A stretch of DNA of 64,000 bases from Nymphaea colorata. Lineage: Eukaryota > Streptophyta > Magnoliopsida > Nymphaeales > Nymphaeaceae. Every line of letters starts with the position of its first letter. Within the stretch, counting starts at the first letter, position 1. The notes below the pieces were generated by a model. The model was not told the DNA's origin and ran no database searches. It saw only the letters and a program-made list of their open reading frames with translations. This document shows positions 36,011 to 47,653 of this stretch, piece after piece. The position numbers were made by a program, and so were the translations under genes. The stretch is from the NCBI RefSeq assembly GCF_008831285.2, contig NW_022204507.1, positions 558,001-622,000 on the forward strand. The letters run 5' to 3'.

Positions 36011-37112
36011 GCAAAGAAAAATTACAACCAGTACTTTGAGTGTCTAACTGGATGTCTTCCAAATCCCAGTATTTGAATGGTTCAAAACCATCGATACTGG
36101 TGCGAATGAATTGCACAGCTATTACTGCGTCTAACTAATCAGGTATGACATGATTTACGCTACTCCAACCACGCAAATGCTGAATTTGAGTTTGTAAGTG
36201 TATTAAGATTAAAGGTTTAATATTTGCCAGAGCTGAACACATTGTCGTAAGAAACTAAACGCAATCGCTAATTGGCGAGAGAAGACTTCAGTTCCACAAT
36301 TGCTCTTTTCCCACGCGAAATCTTAGTTCCCAACCGTTTGATGGATTCGTTTTAAACTTGGAAATGCAGATCCTGCCAACGACATTCACATTTGAGAACT
36401 TTGCTGTCAGCTTTGAGAAACACTACATCCATGTATAAGGTTAAACGTGAGTGAAATTGAATAGAATCGCGGAGCTGGGCATGCTGACTTGACCGCCGTT
36501 GAAACCAAGGTCCCAGCAGCATAAAAACTATACACTTAACCATGACCACAACTTCAGCTTCTCTTCTTTACACGGACACAATTTCATTAAGTCCACCCTG
36601 ATCAATGTACAGTTTGTACTGCATACAACCAGATCGCAGCAAATTGCCACCGAACCAGTCATCTTTCTTCCATTGACCCTTTAAAATGTGAAATATATAC
36701 AACAGAATACTACTGCTCCAAAATTTAAAGGAAATTAGATGAGGATCGGTAAGCGATCAATGTACTTTGCTATACACGGGTAAGGGTTGAATTTGCCTAT
36801 ACAGCTGGGTGTAAGACCAAAGTATACATGGGGATCACTAAGAATGCCATCCCTAGAATTAACTGAAGCAGAACTCACACTGACAACGCATAGCAGATGC
36901 ATAACTACAATACAAAATCAACAACTAGAAGACCTGGCACAGCAACGAAATAGCTTGTCCATTACCCTGGAATAGGATGTACAAAAGTGCTGTCCAAGTC
37001 TTAGTGTATCCACGAATTAGTCAAATTTGGCCATGAAGTTAGGATACCATCAGGATGATTGCAGAAGCTGTGATAAGCTGGATTAACTCATCGATCGTAA
37101 TACTGCATATAA
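36011..37112. other. Intergenic or 3' flank of the helicase gene
   Basis: No coding signal was seen. The region nearest 37112 is downstream of the helicase stop codon and probably includes its 3' untranslated region and polyadenylation signal, but I could not fix their limits. Confidence 0.4.
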
Positions 37113-37258
37113 CTATTTTCTCCTCTGTTCCTGGACAAGGTTTTTATATGCTTCCCATTCTTCTTGGATATCAATACTTCCAGACTTCTTGTTGGGTGGA
37201 GGAACTCGTATATGTGTCGCATCCACAGGTTTTTGTTGTGATTGGCTTGATGATGGAC
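37113..37258 (-). CDS. SEN1: Helicase gene last exon
   Basis: Acceptor CATTTTTACAG|GTCCAT joins in phase to give GPSSSQSQQKPVDATHIRVP and ends EEWEAYKNLVQEQRRK followed by TAG. A conserved-looking acidic/aromatic C-terminus after the disordered tail supports this exon. It was found by following phase and splice signals. Confidence 0.85.
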
Positions 37259-40200
37259 CTGTAAAAATGGTGTTACCAAGATATCCACATTAGAATACAC
37301 AATGTAACACTTGAATGAAAACAATGTGGATAATGGACAAAAGGTCATACACTAAACAACAGATTGAAGATATGAATAACGGGTAACACTTTATGGCCAC
37401 TTTAGATTTTCCTTTAAACCTTTCACCCAATTGTGACAACAAATAGACAAACCAGGTAATGAAGCTCTTATGTAAAAGGAGAAATCATACACAGCATGCA
37501 AAAAATTGTGAAATTAGGAAAGCCTGACAAACTATTTAATAGATAAAATAATGCAAAGATGCACGAACTACTGCAACAGTCGCAACAATCAGAAGCATAG
37601 CCACAAATGTCGCGATATTTACCCCCAAAAGAAAAAGAAGAAATATCACCAAAAAAATATATATCACATCTTTTATCTAAGTGCTTTTTTCGACTCCATT
37701 TAATCTAGCGCTCGAACAGGGGCAGTCTTGGTTCTCAAAAATATTAACTTTCAAAAATATTGAGATGGAGAACAGTTTGTCTTCAGATGATGAAGAACAT
37801 ACTGATGGTCTTTGGAGGACAAAGAACAATAAGATGTGGGCATAGAACAAATGAAGACTCTGAGTCTACTTTCATGGGATGAAGATTAAGGCTTGATCTT
37901 TGTACTTTCTATATGAAGAATGACAATGACTTGTTTTATATTATTAAAGCCATGAAGGGCTATAAAGTATAAACTACAAACTGTTATGGTTGTGTACTTC
38001 ATCGATTTTCATTTTCTAATTTCCATATGTAGCTTTGTTAGTTTGCTATATTGAATATCCTTTGTGGTATTGTGGTTGTTAATTGTTAGTTTTAGATTTT
38101 TAGTTAACTATAAGTTTAAATTTGAATTATTACATTATTCATTGTCAATTTTAACATTAGAAAAACGTTATTTTTATAAGTTTATCATTCTAGTTGGGCA
38201 TTTTTTTTATGTCGCCTCAGTTTTTTGTTTGTATTATTGTTCATAATTTTTTTACTATAAAAAAATTGCAAAGCTTTTACCGAGATTTTTCTTAGAAAAA
38301 TAGCCTCACTAAAAAAATACCCAAGAAAAACCTCACCGATATTTTCCCAAGAACAATATTTGTCGCTGTCATAAGAACTAGAAAACTGTGTAGGAAAATT
38401 TGCTCTATTACACCTAGTGATATCACAGGAAACATGGGGAATAAAGTTGTATGGATTGTCATCTATGCACAATAAAAGGTAAAGAACCTTACCAATATCT
38501 TGGGGTGGACACCTAGTACCACTTGCAACTCGTGATGAACTTGGAGAAGGCATTTTTAAACGATCCATTGCCATTGAGATTTCAGGTTTTTTAGAAGAAA
38601 TAAGAGCCGACGGTAGAAGAGCTTCAACTGCATCCCGCTGCCTTTTCCTTGCTATTAATGGATCATTTGCTGAATTTCTTGCTATGTGGCTACCATCATT
38701 TTTACCTCCATCCCCAGGTCTGTCTTGAGTTATAGGTGAAACCTGACCAAAACTATTACCGCTGTTTGCCAAGGATGATGTGGTCAAAGTTCCAGCAGTA
38801 GAACTATTTCCACCATACCTGTTTTCTTGATCAGTAGTAACCTTTCTTGATCTACTGCCATTTCGTTCTTTTGATTTATTAACAGAGCAAGAAACACTAT
38901 CAGCAGAAGGTGAAACAGAAAATCTGCTTCCTTTAATTCCACCAGCACCAGATATTTTAGCTGATTTGGAAGTTTCAACTTCAAGACCATCTTGAGAAGG
39001 TGTAGTTCCCAGGTATTTATCTTTTCCATCACAGTGATGTCTTCCCTTGGTGCCAGAAATGCAACCAGCAGAAGGTGGGCGTGTTCTCTGATGACTTGGG
39101 TGGTTGCCTTCTACTATTTCCAGCAACGGAGACATTTTATTAACATGTTCAGTTTCATGGCAGGTGTCTATCCTATCAACATCTCCACACAAGTTATACC
39201 AGGAACTCTTAGTATCTACAGCATTAAGCAAATTACTGGCAGAAGATGAAACTGATGGATTAATTTGCATTTGAGGTGTACAACTAGCTTTATCAGCCAC
39301 CAGCAAAGAATAACTATTAGCATCAATTTCATGAGATGCATCTGCACAATCAGTACTCGTTTTAGACATTCTATAATATTCCATACTCAAAGCCATTTCT
39401 TTGGTACCCTTGCAAGTTTCATTTTGTCTATTAATCGTCCTCAAATCCCTGCTTCTCTCTGCCATAGAAGATCGACTAAATCTTTCAGTCGGTCTACTCA
39501 TATCACATTCAGAACCATGACTCGATCTGCCATGCTTAGATGATCCATGTGAAGCTCCTTTTATCATGTGCCCCTTGCTTTTCTCTGCTGGGAAAAAAGG
39601 CCTATTTTCAGCTGGTTTAGTGGTATTCCATTCAGAATCATGACTTGATGGTTTGCCATGCCTATAGGATTGGCATAAGTCCAGGTCGTCGACATCCTTA
39701 AGTATGCTCCTAAAAGATCTCTTTTCCTTCAGTCCCTTCTCAGTATTATTGATCTCTGCATGTTCATCGTATGAAATGTGCATGTGATCTCTAAAACTTT
39801 TCTCTGCACATTCTTTTCCTTTTGAAGTCACAGTGTGCCTTGAAATGGATGACGACCTAAAAATAGACTCATATGGCCTGTGCACTGATATTACCAAATT
39901 CCTTTCTTTTGCATTACTGAGCAAAGAAGCCCAATGAAGGTTAGTCTGCAACGTCTTTGCATTGCCAAGAACCCATAAAGAAAGCCTAGCTCGGGTAAGA
40001 GCAACATTCATTCTTCTTACATCTGCAACAAAACCAATGACACTTGAATTCACTGCAGGTTCCTCACGATCAGGCTCACATGCCCTCACTGTAGATAGAA
40101 TTAGAATATCTATTTCTCGCCCTTGGAAACCATCAACTGTGTTGAATTCGACATCTGCAGAAGTGACAGATCCAAATGCATCTGCAAATCTTGCTCGTAA

Positions 40201-43200
40201 TAGTGTTACCTGACTCTTGTATGGAGATATAATTCCAATTCTTTTAGGAAGAAACTCTGAGGGATACCTGTATCAGAATATGAAAAATAGCCCAAAAACT
40301 GAGTTTACATCAACATAGGAAGAAGATGACTAAGCAATCTCATGTTTAAGATGGCATTCCACTATTGTATGGTTTTTTATTGAAGGCATAGGAAAGGACC
40401 TTTTCTTCAAAAACCTCAGTACTTCAATAACAACGTCAGCCTCAGCTTTGTTTGAAATGGAAAGTCCACCTAAACCAGTCCCTCGACGTTCATGACCATC
40501 AGTAACATCAAAAAAAACATATGGCCCAAAGAACATGCTTTTATGAAATGGAGCAGACTTTTTGGTTGCATCGTGGCCATTTAACAGCCTCCCTTCATAG
40601 AAATGTAGGGATGGGAACTGGCATATTTCTGGATGCATTCGATACTGAAAACAAGAATCAAAGAAATGGTCTTAAATGAGGAAACACATATAAGAACATA
40701 ACAAGTCCTTGGTAAAGATAAAGTTGAACAATTGACATATATGCTTGTGGATGCATGCATAGAAAGATGACCGAATGGTTTTTATGGCCATTTAGAAAAA
40801 TAAAATCTATTTCCTCCAACTGAAATTGATGTACACATTTCTAAGTGCTTTTACAAGGTAGCAAGGATGACTAGAAAGATTTACTCAGCATGTTGCTGTG
40901 TTTTGTAAGCACACCAATGAATAGTGCACATCGTAAGCATGCCAATGAATAGTGCACATCGTAAGCATGCCAATGAATAGTGCACATTGTAAGCACACCA
41001 ATGAGTAGTGCACATGTTCGCACCTAAAGATAGAGAGAGAGAGAGAGAGAGAATCCAAACTGGCATACCAGAACATGACATGTTCCCTAACTATGACTGC
41101 CCCATGTGCAAACTGCAAAAGTTAATGCCACACAACTGAAACAGTCAAATATTACTTAAGCAATCAGAAATGAGATATCCCAGACAAGAGACATGCAAGC
41201 GGTATTTACAACCTCAACTTGAGCAGTGGAATCTGAGATTCTTTTCCCATCATCTCTTTATCAATTTGCATATGACAAGAACGACACTAGGATTATGGAA
41301 GCAAAAGTAGCATGCTTCGCATGACCTTTTAAATCTTTCACATTCATAACATAAAAAGCATATTATTTTTCTCCATACAAGTGTTTTTAAACTTTTGTCA
41401 CAACCAAATTTACGGTCAAGTATATCAAACTTTTCTAGGTTCAACTTGTTTTGATGGTTCCAACCTAGACATTTGACTAGCATAACCAACCGTATGGTGT
41501 ATCTACACAACAACGTCAATGTCTCTGAGGGATGCATGGTTTCAGCATCTAGGGGACAGAGACCACCCATACAGAATATCTAACACAGCAACATGTAAAC
41601 TAAGTAAATATGGTATTACAGCATACCAGCTGCCAACTTTTTGGAAATAACAAGCACCCAGCTGAATAACACAATGAAATCTAATCACTAGCTCTAGATA
41701 ACATCATGACTATTATTATTGTTTCATTTGGAAGGATGAATTAAATTGTGGTAACTCAAATCAGATGGGAAGTTGTAAAATCAGGGCTTCCAAGCCCAAG
41801 ATCATGCTGCATTAACAGATGGATTAATAATAATAATAATAACATTAATGATAATAATAATAATAATATCCAAAATAACTAGTGAAGAGCACTATATGTC
41901 CATTCCAAAATGCAAAGTGAAAGGTACTGAATTTGTGGTGCTAAACGTTCATGTCATAAAAATCTGAGAACAACGGTTGTCTTCTCAGCAAAACATGATT
42001 CAACTTCAAACTAAATCATGTTTCCACAATCTTTAAGTTACCTGAGTCGTAAGCATCGTCACAGGATATCCAGCTCGCTGCAGTCGTTCAAACATACTGC
42101 ACTCAAAAAGAAATTTGCTAGCAATGTTGGAAAGCACTGTAGCAGGGAGCTGTTTTGGATCACCAACCTTAAGGGCCAAAAATTTGTAGCAAAAATTGTC
42201 AGAGAAGAAACCTTAGCAGCCCACACACCAAAAGAGAGAGAGAGCGAGAAAGAGAGAAAGAGGAGGGGAGGGAGGGAGATACCATAATGCACTTTGTTCC
42301 ACTTGACTTTAAAAGTTGAAGAGGAATCAATGTTGCTGGTTCCAAAGCCTATGAATGAAAGAGAAAAGAAAGTAAGAATGCAAGAGCAACAAACCTATAC
42401 ACGAACAAATGAATGAGTGAACGAATGGAGAAGAAACAACCTGTGTGTGTGTGAGAGAGAGAGAGAGAGATAGAGAGAGAGCATAGGCCTAGAAAGCAGT
42501 TTGGAGGATTGAAATTTAAGTAGCATAACAATGGTCTCACATATTTGAGATGTCATAAGATTCAAATTCAGAGCAAAAGGGTAAGAGAAAACTATTCAAT
42601 CAAGGTTTATGAGACCTTAGTAAATCTAATATGCCTATGCATAATCACAATCCACAAAGATCCTGAATAATCTCAAAAACAGCTTCTTCTATTCTTTACT
42701 CGTTTCACTCCACAAATCGTCCTTATTGCCACGATGTTCATCATTGGTCCATCACGTTAAATGTAAACGACTTATCCTTTATCTTCTTCCCCATCTTTTA
42801 CTGTATAAACACATGAAGAAGACTCACTTGTATACGAAGGTAGTATCATACTGCTACTATAATCTGCAGTCAAGGTGGGAGACAATGTTATCCGTATCGT
42901 ACGATACGGACGCGTATCGTACGATACGTATCGTCCGTATCATAGTTTTCGATACGGTACACTTAATAAATACGATACGCGTACGTATCGTACGCGTATC
43001 GTACGTATCGTGCGATACACCCCCGTATCGCACGATACGGGAGTAAAATTAAAAAAGGGGCCGTCGGGCCCCTTTTTGCTTCTTATTCTCAAACCGACGC
43101 TCCTCTCTCTCTCTCTCTTCTTGTTTCTCAACGCTGCGAGAGACGTGGGAGGGAGAGATTTTCTCCATTGCATCAAGATTTGCCGGTGAAGAAGCTTCAT

Positions 43201-46200
43201 TTCTCGTTGTGGGGAGTCTTGGGACGGTGGGAAACTTGGAGAAAGAGGGTTTTTTGGTTTTTAACACCAAGAAGGTAAAAAATAACTCATTTTTGCCGTT
43301 GAATCGTTCATTTCTCTTATTTCCTACATTTATTTGTATGTTTTTACTTGTTTTGTGAAGATATAATGTCGGATCCTGCATGACAGTGGTGTACAAGGGT
43401 GAATCCCAAAGATAGATTAAGAGTTAAGTGCAATTATTGTAAGCAAATCATATCAGGAGGGATTTCTCGCTTTAAACACCATATAGCTGGTACACACAGC
43501 GATGTGGCTGCTTGCAATGGCTCCCAAGAGATCCCATTGCCAGCGTATGTAAAGCACCAGTGTCAGCAGCTTCTTGATGCAGTGAAAGCAAGTAGGATTG
43601 AAAAGGACATGGAAGATGCGGAGGAAGGATATGGGGACCCACATGAAGGAGAAGAAAGTGAAGGTGAATATGTTCAACTTGAACAAGAAGATGTTGGTGT
43701 CAGTTTGGGAACAACTAAAGGGAAAGGCATCATGCATGGAGGTGGTTCTTCTGCAACTGCAACCAAAAAAAGAAGAGGTGCAAGTATAAGTTCAGTTTCA
43801 CGAGGACGTGGCAGAAGTCAGGGTCGTACTGGTGGTGGTAGAGTACCTACTATGAAGTCGAGCAATATGTCTGGTTCGATCAAGAATTTTTTTCCCAATT
43901 ATACTGCTGCTGGTGCTCAGCCTGAGATTCGTATAGCCATGCAATCAAAGGATATTATTGAAGCAGCAGATGAAACCATAGGAAGGTGGTTCTATGATGC
44001 ATCCATTCCCTTCAATGCAGCAAACTCTTATCATTATCAGCCTATAGCAAATGCGATTGCTAGTGTAGGGCGAGGGTATAAAATGCCCTCTTTTCATAAA
44101 TTGCGAGGTAAAATTCTCAACAATATAGTTAGAGATGTGAAGACATATTGTGATGAACTAAAATTGAGTTGGAAAGCTACAGGATGCAGTGTAATGGCAG
44201 ATGGGTGGACAGACATCAAGAACAGAACATTGGTAAACTTCCTTGTATATTGCCCTCTTGGTACTATGTTCTTAAAATCTGTTGATTTGTCTGATACTCC
44301 GAAGAGTGCTGATGTGTTGTTTGGGATTTTTGATAAAGTTATAGAAGAAGTTGGGCCTGAAAATGTCGTATAATTTATCACTGATAATGCAGCAAATTAT
44401 AAAGCTGCAGGTGAAATGTTAGCAGCACGATATGGGACATTTTATTGGAGTCCATGTGCTGCTCACTGTGTAAATCTTATGCTTCAGGATCTTGGTGAAA
44501 GGGATGATATGAAGTTGACAGTTCACAGATGCCAAGAAATCACGAAGTTTATTTACAATCATGCTTATGTCTTGAATTTGATGAGGAAATTCACAAATGG
44601 GGCTGAATTGATTCGACCTGCACAAACACGGTTTGCTACAAATGTTTTGACTGTGCAGGGTATAGTCAAGCAAAGATCTTCTCTCAGGCAGATGTTTTCA
44701 AGTGATGATTGGGTTGCATATCCACATGCCTATAAGAGAAAGGCTGCGACAGTTGTGGATACCATCTTCGATGTTGACTTTTGGGAATCATGTGTGCACT
44801 TATTGAAGATTTGTATACCTCTAGTGAAAGTCCTCAGATTAGTTGATAGTGAAGATAGACCTTCTATTGGATATTTATACGAGTCTATGGATAGAGCCAA
44901 GGAGGCCATTAGAGATAATATGAAGGGAAAAAAGAAGTTGTACATGCCTATATGGAAGATTATAGATGAAAGGTGGTCTGGACAACTTCATCGCCCACTT
45001 CATGCAGCAGCCTACTACCTAAATCCTGCTATTAGATATCTTCCCACTTTTAAGAAGGACAGAGAGGTCGAGTATGGCATGTTGGATTGCATTGATGTAT
45101 TAGTAAGTGATAGTAAAGAACAAGACGCTATCCATATGTCGATCAACAAATATGATACGGCTTCTGGTACCATGGCGAGAGACACAGCAGTTCGATGCAG
45201 GACAACTATGCGTCCAGGTATTAGAAAAAGAAACTTTATACTTTTTGTTCTTTAGCACTTATTCTACCTTCTCATATATTTATTTCTGACAACATTTTTA
45301 CTTTCCATCTGTTATTAGATTTGTGGTGGGAAAGGTTTGGGCCTGATTGCCCAGAATTAAGGAAGCTTGCAATTAGAATACTCAGTCAAACATGTAGTGC
45401 AACTGGATGTGAAAGAAATTGAAGTGTATTTCAGCACATCCATAGTAAGAAGAGGAATAGGCTGGAACATAAAAGGTTGAATGACCTTGTTTATGTTCGT
45501 TATAATATGAAGTTGAGACAAAGGTAAACATTTGTTTTGTTATACAAGAATATCAAATTCTAATATATATTTTAATCTCTAACAATTTGTTAATTTTTTC
45601 TCTTGTTAGGCAACTAGAAACAACATCTACGAGGAAGCATCACAATAAATATGATCCTATCTTCATTGACCATTTTGATATATTAGATTCTTGGGTTAAA
45701 GAAGAACCAGCTGCAATACTTGATGAGGACGATCTTGATTTTTTGAATGTTGAAGGAGCAGCAGAGATTGTTGAAGAAGGAGAGGCTGGGGGGGAGCAAT
45801 GGAATGTTGGTGACATTCCATTTGCAACAGAGGGGATAGAAGAAGAAGTTAATGAAGGAAGTGAAGATGATGATGAAGAATGAAGATGATGATGCAAATG
45901 ACGATTGACGATGCTTTTTGTTTTGAGTTTTGAAAACTATGTCAATATGTTCTGAGTTTTGACTTTTGAACTTATGAATTGTGATGTAATTGAATACTCT
46001 TAGGTTGTTTAGTATGTTATTTTGTTTTTTGAATGTTTGATTTCTTATTTTGGAATGTCTTGTTCATATGCATAGCTCACAGGTCATACTTCATATACAT
46101 GAATGATGAATGTTCCTTTAAATACATTTTTCTTGAATTTTTCTGATTTTTACTAGTTTTTTCGGATTTTTTTAGAATTTTTCTGATTTTTTTTCTATTT

Positions 46201-46794
46201 TTTATAAATTTTTAATATTTTTTACAAATTAAAAAAATAATTTTACGATACATTTACGATACGTTACGATACGGCGTATAGGTCGGCCCGACCGATACAC
46301 GATACGACAGTGATAACATTGGTGGGAGATATATACAATTACCACAAATATCATTTTCCGGTATAAAATGATAAGGTTTTTCGTAGGTAGAATGCAGCAA
46401 AGTTATTTTTCTTGGGAAAATCTAACCAAATTTAAAAAAGTTGAAAAACTAAAAAAAAATGTGAAAATAAAGATCTCGTAACTAAAAAACGTGAAACAAA
46501 ATGCAAAAAAGTGAAAAAATGAATAAAACATGCTTTTTTTTACATATTTTTTGTTTTGGCATTTTTTTTTCAAGAAAATGTGGTTTTTCACATTTCTTTC
46601 GGCTGAGTTGTTTTGAACGTTTCTTTTTCATGCTTTTGTCGAACAAAACACATGTTCTGCGAGTTGCTGAAATCCTCCGACCATCTTGAGCTCCAGCCAA
46701 TCATAGCTGCTCGATGAGTGGATATGATTAAACACACCAACTGAAACATTGCATTGGGTGGTATGTTGTGAGAGGCCAAAGGAGAAAGCCATAA

Positions 46795-46878
<84 letters not shown>

Positions 46879-47619
46879 TTAGCCACAAATAACGTTTCAG
46901 AGTTTTAAACGGCGAGGTTTTTTTCGGGTATAATATGGCAAGCTTAAAAAAAACGAAAAAAGGGAAAAATACAGTAGATTTTTAAAAATTTTAAAAAATA
47001 AAAATGAGAAAAAAATAAAATAAGTGAGAAATTAATAACACAAACATCAAAAGATAAGTCGATTTCCAACAAATAAAAAATAGAAAATGAGAAAAAAAAA
47101 ACTTTTTGGCATTAAAAAAATGAAAAAAGTGAAAAAAATAAAAAAATGAGGAAAAAGTGTTTTTTCATTTTTAATGTGTTTTTTAAAAAAATGCATTTTT
47201 TTTAGTTTTAAACGGAAATTTAATTTATCATGTTTTTAAAAAAAAAACTTGTGACTATGAATTTTATATATAGGAGTTGAAATCAGTTGGCTGTCAAATG
47301 TTGCTGGATGGTTAAATATTTAAAATTCATCACCGCTACGAAATATTAGCAACAGTTAATGATGTGGCAATGGCTTATGATGTTTTTAGTGATGATTTAA
47401 TGTTTCTCTAGTGGTGGATTTCTAATATTTAGTCATCCAGCAACATCTAAGAGCCAGCTCATTTCAAATTTTCTTCCTATATATATATATATAAAGAGAG
47501 AGAGAGAGAGATTTTGATTCCAAGAAAGTGCACCCTCCATGTCTCATAATTTTGAGGTCAATGTCAACCTTCAACAGCAATTACAATCACAACATAATCC
47601 TGATTACAATTTGTCTTGC

Positions 47620-47653
<34 letters not shown>

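Larger units (their letters stand above)
42883..46321 (+). mobile_element. Complete hAT transposon in helicase intron 4
   Basis: The 3439-bp element has perfect 10-bp terminal inverted repeats (CAATGTTATC and GATAACATTG) and a perfect 8-bp target duplication GTGGGAGA at 42875-42882 and 46322-46329. Both ends carry arrays of ATCGTACGAT-type palindromes just inside the termini, the usual place for transposase binding sites. The transposase gene runs on the plus strand, antisense to the helicase gene. Ends and duplication are intact, so the element could still be moved by a transposase supplied in trans. Confidence 0.95.

Noticed and set aside
38185-38492. Extension of helicase exon 8 to the open-frame stop at 38185
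   Set aside because: A GTAAG donor at 38492 joins in phase with a well-formed last exon at 37258-37113, while the read-through is AT-rich and low complexity.
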